From contig JAEVLN010000027.1 of assembly GCA_018350325.1 (NCBI GenBank), forward strand, positions 620,001 to 684,000: a stretch of DNA of 64,000 bases, written 5' to 3'. Shown here in pieces: positions 44,713 to 55,459 of this stretch (the stretch's first letter is position 1; the number at the start of each line of letters is the position of its first letter). The notes beneath the pieces are model-generated. The model saw nothing but the letters and a program-made list of their open reading frames with translations. It did no database searches and was not told the origin of the DNA. The translations under genes and the position numbers were made by a program. Source of the stretch: Globodera rostochiensis (taxonomy: Eukaryota > Nematoda > Chromadorea > Rhabditida > Heteroderidae).

Positions 44713-45466
44713 TTAACTATGGGATGAACTGGTTGAAAAGCTTACAACTTTTATTAAAATTTTAAAAATATAAAATATGATAATTATTTTAATATTTAAA
44801 AAATTTCAACTATAGATAACGGATATCATGATATTGAAAATATACAACCAAAAAAATTCTTTACTCATTTTATTCTGTTTGGAATTATGCTCTTAATTCC
44901 ATGGGTATATTGTGTCGACTTTTTCGGTATTTTACCGAATAGTCCACCTTTTGCCGATCACTACACACAAGTATCTTGAAAAAATCAGTAAAAAATCATT
45001 ATTGAAAAAGAAGGCAACATTGCTTTTGAAGTTGGGCAGCTGTTTCGTTTACGTGATAGGGTAATAATGTCCGGGCACAAAACAACTCTAAGCGTTGAAC
45101 GGTTCCACAGTTATTTTTGTAATTATTATCGTCCATTGTGATTCCGTCGTTCGTCCGCGATTGTTGACTTAATGAACGATCGATCGAACTCTCCGGGTTC
45201 TGATTGTTTCATTGCGGTCGGTCTCGGCAATTTCTGGCCAATGTGCCATTTTCGAGTTTTGACCCCAAATAATTAATGGCAGAATTTAATTTTATAACTA
45301 ATTTTAATTGTAATTGGAGGCGTATCCGTCCGGTTAGTCCGCTTTGACAATGCTTCTGCCGCTGTCGCCATGGAAATAACTAAATGAGGCGACAACAATA
45401 AAACCAAATTGAAATGTTTTCAAAGTTCGAACTTTCGTTATTTTCTATTTAGAATCAAATTTAGAT

Positions 45467-46490
45467 ATGTACGTATTTCTGGCCAAAAAGGTGCTATTTC
45501 TCTTGCCTTCAATCGATCATTCATTGTCCCCCTCCTCTCCATGTCAGTTCCAATTCCAAACTTCCGGATGCACCAATTTCACTTCCATCGCATGGATGCC
45601 AAACCGTTGCTACTTGGCGGTGGGCGGCAACGACGGGACTTTGAGACTAATTTTGTTCAAATTGGATCAGGGTAAATCCCCCTGGCATGGCATTTGAACG
45701 GTCTCCGTGCCGATTAACGCACGAGATCGTCTCAATGGAGTGGTACGTGCCAACACGGCCATGCAAAGTCATCGAACAAAGTTAAAACTATCCGGCATGA
45801 ATTGGTTTCTAAAAAGTTGTTTCGATTTCAGCCAATGTCCGCCAGGACACATTGGCATCGGAGCAAAACGCCAATTGGGACAATGTGCCAGAAGGGAGGC
45901 CGCGCTTTCTGATCGCCTACCAAAACGGAAATATCCAGCTGATGTGCAGCGAGAATGTCAGCAGTCAGTAGGAAAGAATCCGCACGAATATTGCCCTTTA
46001 GGGACGTTACCGGATAAACAAAAAATGTCCAGAATCCGGGAAATCGCTGACCCCCCCCCCCAAACTGGCTCAAACTACAAAACGCTCCTTTTTGTAAAGT
46101 TCCGGATGATTTAGCCAAATTCCGGAATTCAGAATTCCGAACTCAAAAAATGTCGGGGAAACAATGAATCCGGTTACATCTCTGATGCACACCCTTAATG
46201 GGACTGATCACTTGCCGAACTTCGCATGTCAATTTGTCCCATTCCCAGAGAGTGCCCGCATCGTCCGTCTTAATTCGACATTGATAATTTGTGCCCAATG
46301 GTCTCCGGACGGTTCGATGTTCGCGGTTGCCGGACACCAATTGGATTTGCCGGAAACTGAAAGGAACGTAATGCATTTCATGTCCGCCTACGGCGATGTA
46401 AGCGCGCCTTTCACAGCTTTCCACGTTCCGCATTGGGGCAATGGGCCACGTTCTGTGTGCCCTAATTCAGTTGATCACAAACCATTTTGA
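45467..46490 (+). pseudogene. IFT121/WDR35-like gene, 5' fragment with internal deletion
   Basis: Four in-phase exons, 45467-45490, 45548-45671, 45832-45963 and 46249-46397, encode 143 residues. The start MYVFLAKK, then IAWMPNRCYLAVGGNDGTLR, matches the first WD repeat of IFT121, a subunit of the IFT-A complex in cilia. Exons 3-4 (RFLIAYQNGNIQLM, then AQWSPDGSMFAVAG and ERNVMHFMSAYGD) match a part that in full-length proteins lies roughly 170 residues further on. Repeats 2-4 are thus missing, and after the GTAAGC donor at 46398 no later exon (about 900 residues in the family) is recognisable; reading through stops at 46490. Either a relic or an unusual short form. Confidence 0.6.
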
Positions 46491-48889
46491 TTGGGAATTA
46501 CGGAAATGGCTGTCCCCCTATCCCCCTCGCCCCGCCCATTATACGCCACCCGACTTTTTCAATCCAAGCAACTGTAAGGGATGTAAGAATTAGGTCGGAC
46601 TTGCCGAAGCATGAGGACGGACCAAGCCTTACCGTTCCCCGCACATTTCACATTTCAATCGATTGTACCTCGCCCGTCCCCGTCCAACCAATCATCGATC
46701 GGTCTCCGCCCATTTCACATTCGCATTTAAATTGTCATTTCATTGCGGGGAGGTCAGTTAAGCTGTCAGTTAAGCTGTCAGTCAAGTGTCAGTTTCCCCC
46801 GAGAATAAAGGCCACAGCAATAACGAGTGGAGGAGAAGAGCGGAAGCGGCCCTAAGGGACTGATCACCCCGGCAGGCCCTCCGTCGGGAAGAAAGCGTCC
46901 AATGGTCCCCCAAACCTCCCCGAACAGAACCGGGATTCCCCTCCGGGCTTAAATGTCAGCACAACCCCCTGCGCACGCGTTACTGGTAGCACCGGATGGT
47001 TCGGGACTCTCCCAACCATTGGCCTGGGCGGCTGAAGGGGTTGGACCAATGGAAGAGGTAAGCGAAGGAAACGAACACACGCGCGCGCGAAGAGGGCTAT
47101 GAGAAGCAAAATTGCTTCGGCAAGAAAGTGAAAGACCCCGGGGCATCTGAAAAGTTCGAACAAAATACCGGCAAAGACCGAAGTCACATATTGAACAAAA
47201 ATACCGGCAAAGACCGAAGTCATATATTGAACAAAAATACCGGCAAAGACCGAAGTCATATATTGAACAAAAATACCGGCAAAGACCGAAGTCATACATT
47301 GAACAAATACCGGCAGAGACCGAAGAAACGTTCTGAATAAATTACCGGCACATGTCCGAAGAAAAGAATGCCGGCCTAGACCGATGAATCATTTTAGTAA
47401 AGTACCGCAGAGGCCGAAGAAACGGTCTGAACAAATACCGGTTCCGACCGATGAACCATTTCAAATAAATTTTTGACTCAGTCCAAAAAGAAAAGAAGAG
47501 AAAACGGCTTTGGCAATCAAAAGACCACAAAGAGTCTAATGCGAAGAATTGGTAAACCAGCACATCACAGCGCAATTCTTTCGTCGGATGGTCTCCGGCC
47601 TTCTCTTTGGCTTGGCTTGGCCTACCCACTGACTCTCATCACCACAGTCAGCATCCCATCGCCGTACATTCCCAGATCTTATCGAGGGAACATTAGGGAT
47701 TGCAGCGGACGCTCAGTGGCCGATCCCTTCACACCCTTCGGGGATGGCTTTCAGTGAACAGCCAACATCTTCTCTTCCTACCCCCCCCCCCCCCGGGCAA
47801 ATGCAGCCATCGCAACAATTCTTCCCCCTTCCAATGCTCATTGCTCATTTCCATTCCATCACAGAATGGCAAAATATATACATTTTATGTGTTTAGGCTC
47901 CAAAAACAAACTCTAATCAAAGACAAATTCACACCTTATACCGAGCACGTTGACAAACTCCGAACTCCGACTGATCAGTTGCGCAAAAGAAGAGAAAGGA
48001 AGGACAACTGGTGAGGTAAGGTCAAAACAACTCATCCGAATGGTTCGAGACAGAATGAGTTGAGAACTTAAGTGGAAGTCTAAAACATAAGGAGTGGTTG
48101 AACACTTTAGAGTGAAATACAATGCAACAATAAATCTGAAAGATCAGTTTAAGGACCCCAACAAATTCTGACAAATTAAGGCACGCAAATTCTTAAGAGC
48201 TTCCAAATAAGGGACTGGCTGATCACTATCTTGACAAATCTAAGAAAATCCCAGTCAGACTAAACAAAATAATTCAGACACGCAAACCTACTCATTTCAA
48301 AAGCCTCGGCACTCATCAACCGACTACAGGAGGGCAAGACAGTCTACGGTAGGTGAAAACGGAAAACACCAACACAAAGGCACAGTATGCCTCTGAGCCA
48401 AAGGCCATTCTCATTTTCCCAGCCATCTCCCACTTTTTCTTTCCTTTTCTCTCTGTTCTCTTCTCTCTCAATCAAAAATCAGTACCAGGCATCCGGCCAA
48501 ATACAGTACTTTGAGGCTGGCTTTTTCGGTATTTTAGAAGGGATTTGAAAACTCATCCACACAAAAACTCACTGAAATAAATGAAGGGCAGCCTACAGTA
48601 CTCCAACCAACAATCTCACTGTGATCTACCGTATACTGCTGGTTCCTTTTTGGGTCCCACGGGTCGTTCTATCACACAAATATAGTCCAAAAAGCAGAAG
48701 CAAATCAGCCCGACCCCAAGGGTTATTTATACTCAGCTCGATGACCAGGTGAAAACCTTTAGGAATACCATTGGAATTTGTTAGGAAATTAAAACGTCGG
48801 ATTTTCAAATCAAGCGAAAGCTTAATTCACTCATTTTCAACTGTTACTATTAAGGTCTGGAAAGAAACTCCACCACCGACAGCACTCAC
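46491..48889. other. Repeat-rich, no gene recognised
   Basis: Contains short 'gctgtcagttaa' repeats (46755-46795), the 36-bp array at 47150-47460 and poly-C at 47780. Codon-like composition on both strands in places, but no exon chain that I can identify. Confidence 0.4.
47150..47460 (+). repeat. 36-bp tandem repeat
   Basis: Four good copies of 'AAAAATACCGGCAAAGACC' + 'GAAGTCATATATTGAAC', then degenerate ones with 'ACCGGC..AGACCGA.GAA'. The unit length (12 codons) keeps frames open on both strands. Confidence 0.8.
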
Positions 48890-49238
48890 CAACAGCACAC
48901 GCTTCGGCAACACAAATTTGGCGGACGGACTCAACATTTGAAAAGGTTTGGTCAAGTAATTGAAAAAGGCCAAATGGCGCAGTGCCAGCGGCACCGAAAG
49001 TGAGACAAGTTCAAAAAAATCTCTAATCAGTCAAAAAAAAATTTTTGTTTCTTTTTCTTTTTGTTTTATCCCATTTCTTCCTCTTCCAATCGTTCATCAG
49101 TCGGCAACTTGATTCACCTTTAAATCCTGGTATTCCGTTGCCAGAATGGATGTTCTCTCCTTCCATGCCCTTTTGGAACTGTCATTGAAAATATTCAAAG
49201 GCACACAATCCATTCCCCCATTGGCTATCAGAGTGCAG
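48890..49238 (-). CDS. Two exons of an unidentified protein (minus strand)
   Basis: Exon 49238-49118 has acceptor ATACAG and donor GTGAAT and encodes LIANGGMDCVPLNIFNDSSK and then SILATEYQDLK. Exon 49022-48890 has a GTGAGT donor and encodes VPLALRHLAFFNYLTKPF and SPSAKFVLPKRVLL. Composition and splice signals look real. I do not recognise the family. The two exons do not join in phase (a T run near 49010 may hide an indel) and neither end of the gene was found. Confidence 0.35.
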
Positions 49239-51431
49239 CTGTATGCTGCCCACTGTTCACTCTCTCTCCGCTCCCATTGCACGTTTTGTGCACCTTTTTG
49301 TTTTGTTTACTCCTCGCGTAACATATCTCTGCCTCTCGGTATTACCTTTTTCTCTTTTCTTTTTCCCAATCATTTCAATTCGGTCACAAACAAAAGTGCA
49401 ACCTCCAAAAGCAAAAGGCTACAATTATTGTGAACAATCGGTTCAGAGCAAAATCTTCTGTCACAGTCACACCAATTCAGCTTTCGTGAAGAGTGGGTTG
49501 CAGACTTGCTCGGAATTTGTCTGGCACAATTTTGGCCTAATTCAAAAAAATTCAAATTTCTCACTAATCGAGTCCGATCTACACTCCCACGTAACACATC
49601 GACGTGGTACGACAAGTGTATAATAGATGCATAGAGCTTTGTGCCCTCATTCATATGGCATGTTGATGGAGTTTTTTGGAGTACGGGCCGCAAAGTTATT
49701 ATTTTAATGCTTAAAAATACCATATCTTCCCTGAATGTGCTCCCAATTTTTGGTTTTTATGTTTATTGGATAGAGCTTTGCACGCTTGTTCGTATGGCAT
49801 GTTGATGGATTTTTTTGGAGTACGGACCGCAAAGTTACAAATCACCAAAAGTGAAACTTATAATCTGGTCACATTCTGAAAAGACCAAAGTATAGCGCTT
49901 AATTTATTAAAAGATACTTTCATAATAGTCCTTAGTGTTGCATGCTTCATCTACTCAAGATTTTCTTTTAAAAGCCCATATCTTGGCCGACGGCGCATCA
50001 GCAGCCAGATTTGTATAATAGATGCATAGAGCTTTGTGTCCTCATTCATATGGCATGTTGATGGAGTTTTTTGGAGTACGGGCCGCAAAGTTACAAATCA
50101 CCAAAAGTGAAACTTATAATCTGGTCACATTCTGAAAAGACCAAAGTATAGCGCTTAATTTATTAAAAGATACTTTCATAATAGTCCTTAGTGTTGCATG
50201 CTTCATCTACTCAAGATTTTCTTTTAAAAGCCCATATCTTGGCCGACGGCGCATCAGCAGCCAGATTTGTATAATAGATGCATAGAGCTTTGTGCCCTCA
50301 TTCATATGGCATGTTGATGGAGTTTTTTGGAGTACGGGCCGCAAAGTTATTATTTTAATGCTTAAAAATACCATATCTTCCCTGAATGTGCTCCCAATTT
50401 TTGGTTTTTATGTTTATTGGATAGAGCTTTGCACGCTTGTTCGTATGGCATGTTGATGGATTTTTTTGGAGTACGGACCGCAAAGTTACAAATCACCAAA
50501 AGTGAAACTTATAATCTGGTCACATTCTGAAAAGACCAAAGTATAGCGCTTAATTTATTAAAAGATACTTTCATAATAGTCCTTAGTGTTGCATGCTTCA
50601 TCTACTCAAGATTTTCTTTTAAAAGCCCATATCTTGGCCGACGGCGCATCAGCAGCCAGATTATTGAATCCCCAAAATATGACCATTATAACTTCGATGG
50701 ACGGCTTGGAGTAGTGTCGAAATGGAAATCAGATTCGAGTTCTACGGCCCAGAACACCACTAGAAAACCTATTTTGAATTTTCAAAAAATGTTCGAATCC
50801 GGGTCCGGAGTTCAAACAAAGATTTGGCAAAACCTCAAAGCTAATTTGGAATAAACTAACATTATTCACTAACAAAAATTTCAATCTCGCAAATCCCGTA
50901 CCTAAATTGCGAGATTTTTTTTTGAAATCTTTGCGGTAGCGGATTCAAAATCTCGCAAAACGCAAAAAATGCGGGATTGCGGAGCGGGATCTCGCGCGGG
51001 ATTCGCTCCCGCGCCGGACTCTAGATTTGGCACGATTTTAAATCAGAGGAAAAATAGTTAGAAAAGTTCTCATTTGGATAAAAAAAATTTATCAATTTGT
51101 TCACGGCGCCCATCTCTGCTAATAGAAACTATCAATGTGATAAATGTTTATTCAAAAAATTTGAATTTCCATCCAATTCCATCCCGTTCGTCCTCCTTGC
51201 ACGCTCACGAAATCAGTCCCAAAAATCAAGCCAACACCACATACCAAGGGCTGTGTGAAAATAATCGATTAGTTGAGAGAGGAAAACCAATCGACTCCCC
51301 TCGGTCTGCAATGTAAGAATCCGGAAAAATTTTGCGGCAACCATTCCCCGAAGAGTTACAGACCCGGGATTCAAAAAGACAACTCTGAGCCATATGATTC
51401 ATATTGAAATTGGTTTATCCCATTTTTGCCC
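49239..51431. other. Repeat block and intergenic DNA
   Basis: Dominated by the tandem 394-bp repeat at 49617-50662. To its right, 50690-51010 contains worn copies of a dispersed 'GGTTCGAATTCTAGGCCC'-type sequence seen also near 4240-4300, 9665-9740 and 27110. No gene recognised. Confidence 0.45.
49617..50662 (+). repeat. 394-bp unit in three tandem copies
   Basis: Copies at 49617-50010, 50013-50266 and 50269-50662. The middle copy lacks about 140 bp. Each full unit has an internal duplicate: the motif 'GGCATGTTGATGGA' + 'TTTTTTGGAGTACGG.CCGC' occurs twice, and the middle copy looks like unequal exchange between those two internal copies. The first and third copies are almost identical, so the amplification is recent. 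Confidence 0.85.
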
Positions 51432-52248
51432 TTACCCGTCGTCAATGCCAATGCCCTCGTCATAGAAGTTAATGCGCATGCGATTCCGCTGACGGCGCCA
51501 TTCCCATTCAACCGCCTCCTTTTCCAACTTGGCCCATTTGTCTTCGTCGCGCTCAATTGGACAGCGAACCAACAGCCATTTGAATTTGTTGAAATGCCGA
51601 AACACCAATTGCTCGCCCGTCACATTGTTCTTCAATTGAAATGGCACAATGCCATTTGAAGACCAAATTGAAAGACTGATGATGAAATTGACCGGTTCGG
51701 TCGAATTGGCAAATGCCTAAAATGTAATAAAGTAGGTAGGTAGACGTAAGAGCAGAGGTCGTACGTATCTGTCCTTTTTTTTAAAGATTTGTCCTTTTTA
51801 TCAAATTCTGATTTTGTACTAATTTTTAGGATCGTATTTTGGACCAAATCCCTTACCAAAACCCCCGAATGTTGAGAAAATTGTCGGTGGAGAGAAATAT
51901 GATTAAAAAAGTACATGCCAAAAATAAAGAATTTACTGCATTTTTGAACATTTTGTAAAATGCCTTTCTTCGGACCCCAAAATCTTTTTTTTTCCCCTTG
52001 ATGTCTTTTTTTTGAAAATTTTCGATACGACTACTGCGTAAAAAGAATAAAGAAATTAAAAAACAGTCCAAAAAACAAAAATTCAAAAAAACTCACCCTT
52101 TTAAGTCCTCCCAATTCTTCTAACGAACGAAATCGGCATTCCAACACCTTCGGCAGTCCGTCCGCGCGCGGCGCGTGCAACCATTTGGCCACTGCTCGAG
52201 CAGCCGAAGCGCCGGCACTGTCATCGGCCGGAAAGTCGGCAAAACAAC
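51432..52248 (-). pseudogene. F-box-like family gene, 3' end, truncated by an LTR
   Basis: Two in-phase exons: 52248-52097 (FPADDSAGASAARAVAKWLH, then LPKVLECRF) and 51716-51432 (FANSTEPVNFIISLSIW, VPFQLKNNVTGEQLVFR, WLLVRCPIERDEDKWA, ending IDDG). These match the C-terminal half of a large family of F-box-like proteins found in cyst nematodes. The sequence jumps from coding to retrotransposon LTR exactly at 52248/52249, so the N-terminal half is disconnected; it would lie beyond the far end of the element. The stop TAA at 51432 coincides with a GGGTAAGG donor, so a last exon may be missing too. Confidence 0.7.
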
Positions 52249-52706
52249 TGTCGCGACTGGCGCGAAAAAGGATTTATTAAAGAAAAATAATAACAAAATT
52301 AAAAAACTAAAATAATTATAAGGAAAATTAATTGAGATTAAAATAATAAATTTAAAATCCTAATCAAAAATATAAATAATAATAATAAGAGAATAAAGCG
52401 CATAGCGCAAATCGTACAAAATATATAAAATAAAAAGTGATTGAAAATGGAGCGAGGGAAGGAGAGAAAACAAACAAAGAGGCGCATCCAATAAAGCGCC
52501 GACGGAAAATTGTAAAGAACGTTTAAAGGATGTTTATCCGAAAAACGTCCAAATAATAAAATGAATAAATTTGGGGGAAAAATGTATTAAAGAAACGTAA
52601 AAAGCAATTAATAAAGAGGAAAATCATGAGCAGCCAAGTTTGGCCACAAAATAATGGGCAAACGGGCCACCCAAACAGGCCACCCAAGGGGGCCGGATTT
52701 TTCTCC

Positions 52707-52732
52707 TATTTAAGGCAGCCCTTTTCCTCAGT
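52707..52732 (+). promoter_or_regulatory. LTR core promoter
   Basis: TATTTAAG (TATA-like) at 52707-52714 and an initiator-like TCAGT at 52728-52732, spaced about 23 bp to the A. Confidence 0.45.
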
Positions 52733-53021
52733 CGGTATGCTTCACAGTGCTCCAACCTCAACACCGAACTCTGCACCGAACAAACTCAACTGCGACAACT
52801 CAACAGGCGGGACAGACACTCGACGACCGATCTCTACTGACAGACATTCGACGACCGATCTCTACTGCTGATCGTCAACCAAGTTGGGCACGCACCGGAT
52901 CAACGACGAAGCATCGGCTGACAGCAAAGCGGTCTCAGCCCGTTGTTCCTCCCATTTCTACTATTTGATTGCATTAACTCGCTCTGAATATTGTTGTCCT
53001 GTCGACCCGAACCCCAAACAA

Positions 53022-53027
53022 AATAAA
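53022..53027 (+). promoter_or_regulatory. LTR polyadenylation signal AATAAA
   Basis: AATAAA about 30 bp before the predicted LTR end, followed by TTTTGTTGT. In its 3' copy it would serve for polyadenylation. Confidence 0.45.
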
Positions 53028-53062
53028 TTTTGTTGTCCCAACATAATTGGTCACAACAAATT

Positions 53063-53080
53063 TGGTGCCACGACCCGGGA
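53063..53080 (+). other. Primer-binding site of the retroelement
   Basis: TGGTGCCACGACCCGGGA begins with TGG, the complement of a tRNA CCA end, four bases after the LTR. The priming tRNA cannot be named from the sequence alone. Confidence 0.5.
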
Positions 53081-53327
53081 ACCTCGACAACACAAGCGCG
53101 GCAACAACAGAAAATCAACAAAACAACGCCGAACATTTCAACTGTCAAATAGTTCAACAACAAAGCCATTGCAAAAGCCGGTCATCTGTCCATTTGCCTT
53201 CCAATTTTTTGAATTGATCTGTTCAAAAGCAACACACACAAAAGTAAGAAAAAGCTATAAAAAGCATTGGCCCGGCCACAAAAAATAAAAATAAAAAACC
53301 GTTAAAATCATTTGATTTTCATTTCAA

Positions 53328-54431
53328 GTGAAGAGAAAGGCCGCCCAGGAAGCCACACCACCCAAATCAGCCAAATCGGAAGACCCGAAACCAACGCCAA
53401 CGGAAACGCCAGAGGGTAAACGCCCCCTGTTTCTAAACCAACACGCAATTCACCCACGATTAATAACTCCTGACCAAAGAAGGGAGGCGACGGAATATTT
53501 TTCGAAACAAACCCAAACCACATCGGACAGGCCAAAATTCCTAAACCAGAAAGCCGTTCACCCGAAATTGATCACACCGCACGAACGGAAAGAGGCAGAA
53601 ATATATTTCACGAAATTCATCAGTGATCCAAAAATTTTCAAACGATCTGATTCTGAATCCGACAATAACTAAATTCAACTATCACAAAATCCAATAAAAA
53701 GGGGAACGGATAAAATAAAAACCTTCACTAACAAATATAAAAGTAATAAGTCCATTGACATTATTTCTGATCATTGCTTTACAGAGTCACCCATCAAAAA
53801 GGTTGTTCTGTCACCAGAAACTCAACTGGTACTTCAGAAACTTCAACAAAAAGAAACAGCAACAGCGGCAAAAACCCTGAAAAAGTCCATCGAAACTGTA
53901 AAAATAACAACGAACGAAAACCAAATTCTCGATATTGTCCAAAACGCGACAGCACTACACAACCTAACAAAAATCCCTCCTGAACAACAGGAACGCGAAG
54001 AAAACTTTTTGTCAAATTTTGACCCCCATACAAACCACGAAGATATCGAACAGTTGGAAAAGCTTGAAGGGGTCCACGACCAAATCTATCAAGCAGCCTA
54101 TCAACAATTCCAAAAGGACAACCAGCGCAAGATCAAAATCGTGGACCAACAAACCGAAGCCACTCTTCAAGCACTCGCAAAAGCCGAACGAGCAAGTGCC
54201 TATAACACAAAGTTATTTGAACAGATTGAACGTGTGCTAACAAGCCCGAGAGCCAACACCAAAGCAGGCCAAGATCAAATCAAACTGTGCACCCAAAAAT
54301 TGAACGAAAACACAACACATCACTGTCGCTTTCTCATCGGTCAGAGCCGCATCGCCAAGTACATCCGCAAAACTTTCGATCTACCCGAAATTGAAAAGAC
54401 GGAGAATTCACAACCAGGCACTTCAAAGTGA
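53328..54431 (+). CDS. Leader ORF A of the retroelement, one in-frame TAA
   Basis: One frame runs from GTG at 53328 (or an acceptor-like TTTCAAG just before) to TGA at 54431, broken only by TAA at 53670-53672. The first part is Pro/Thr/Lys-rich with a tandem duplication: FLNQHAIHPRLITPDQRREA and, about 38 residues later, FLNQKAVHPKLITPHERKEA. The second part is Gln/Glu/Lys-rich and probably coiled coil (DQQTEATLQALAKAERAS). A TTTACAG acceptor precedes it at 53785, so splicing might remove the stop. No ATG start. Function unknown; no similarity to standard Gag or Pol recognised. Confidence 0.45.
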
Positions 54432-54809
54432 TCAATCAAAAAATCAGACTCAGATACCATTTGTGATAACTGTTAATAACAAAGGAATTCGAAGGCGATC
54501 AGATACCACCTGTTAATCATTGATAAATAATCGAAGGCGATCAGATACCATCTGTTTAATTGTTGATAAATAATTTTTAATCCAATCGGTTAGATTCTGA
54601 AGAAACTGGAGCTTAATAAAAAGGATAAACAAACTCAAACTCAAGAAAATTTTCGAAAGCCAATAGCTATAGTCAAACCAAATTACAGTAAACCCCTAAA
54701 ATCCAGGGCCCCTAACATTCTCGCAAAGAATTAATTTGAAAATTGAGCTAAATCGCTTAAATAATAGAATCGAGCAAATTAATAATCGTCTAAATTAAAT
54801 AAAATAAAT

Positions 54810-54835
54810 TCGAAATAAGAGGACTCAGAGTCCTC
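54810..54835 (+). other. Hairpin before leader ORF B
   Basis: GAGGACT-CAG-AGTCCTC forms a 7-bp perfect stem with a 3-nt loop near the start of the open frame of leader ORF B. It might be an RNA element (packaging or translation); it may be chance. Confidence 0.3.
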
Positions 54836-54873
54836 CTAAACTTAACAAACTGTGCCGACCAAGAACCACCCCA

Positions 54874-55443
54874 TTGACACCCGAACACAAGGAACCCATC
54901 CCAGAAGACAATTTTGAAAATCCCTTCGACGAATTAGAAGGAATCCAGATAATCCCCGAACAATTAAATCCGGAAGAACCCTTAGACCTAGCTGATCTAG
55001 AAGATCAAGATTCTGAGATTCAGCAATATTTTTTACGCAACAACAGCACTCAAACCAACTTAGGATCTCCGATCCTAACTGAATTTCAATTCGGGGGTGA
55101 ATACATCCCGGAAGTCACACCTTTCGAGAGAGTACCGGGAAAATTTAAATTCTCGCTGACCATCACGACATTTGTCATTCCCTTCAGAGAACAAGTAGAA
55201 AGTCAAATTCATTTATATTCCACCTTCATTGCCGATAGGGTCACACAAAAGATTCTCGGGGATTTCATACATTCCGTGGATAGAAACATCCAAGATTCAA
55301 TTATCGGTAACGACCGACAATTAAAATTGACAAATTTTCTCGTTCGCATAGAAAAATCAATTAAGAAACAAATCAATCTTAAGTGGGAACCATTGAGTAC
55401 CACTCCTATTCTTATCTTAACAAAACACGATAGAATATTTTGA
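54874..55443 (+). CDS. Leader ORF B of the retroelement
   Basis: 189 codons without an ATG at the start (frame open from about 54805; first TTG at 54874). The N-terminal third is acidic and Pro-rich (IPEDNFENPFDELEGIQIIP). The rest reads like a folded domain (FKFSLTITTFVIPFREQVES). Ends with TGA 16 nt before the Gag ATG, in another frame. Not recognised. Confidence 0.4.
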   Translation: MTPEHKEPIPEDNFENPFDELEGIQIIPEQLNPEEPLDLADLEDQDSEIQQYFLRNNSTQTNLGSPILTEFQFGGEYIPEVTPFERVPGKFKFSLTITTFVIPFREQVESQIHLYSTFIADRVTQKILGDFIHSVDRNIQDSIIGNDRQLKLTNFLVRIEKSIKKQINLKWEPLSTTPILILTKHDRIF

Positions 55444-55459
55444 CTCTAAATTCACCATT

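Larger units (their letters stand above)
43623..45466. other. Intergenic, dominated by a dispersed repeat
   Basis: Holds the repeat 44189-44712 with a MITE inside; otherwise AT-rich sequence with no exon recognised. The right end is the 5' flank of the IFT121-like fragment. Confidence 0.45.
52249..53058 (+). repeat. 5' LTR of the BEL/Pao element (about 810 bp)
   Basis: Starts TGTCGCGACTGGCG right at the end of the interrupted gene and ends ...GGTCACAACA before a tRNA-complementary PBS. The terminal TG..CA agrees with LTRs. The left flank ends ACAAC, the predicted 5-bp target copy. The boundaries cannot be confirmed without the 3' LTR. Confidence 0.7.

Noticed and set aside
46417..46570. Possible next exon of the IFT121 fragment after a TTTCACAG
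   Set aside because: It would leave an intron of only 19 nt, too short to be spliced, and the encoded sequence does not resemble IFT121.
46864..47299. Minus-strand frames with repeated VFAGIFVQY peptides
   Set aside because: A shadow of the 36-bp tandem repeat.
52626..53288. Plus-strand open frames within the LTR
   Set aside because: They cross the predicted transcription start, polyadenylation signal and primer-binding site and lack any conserved motif.
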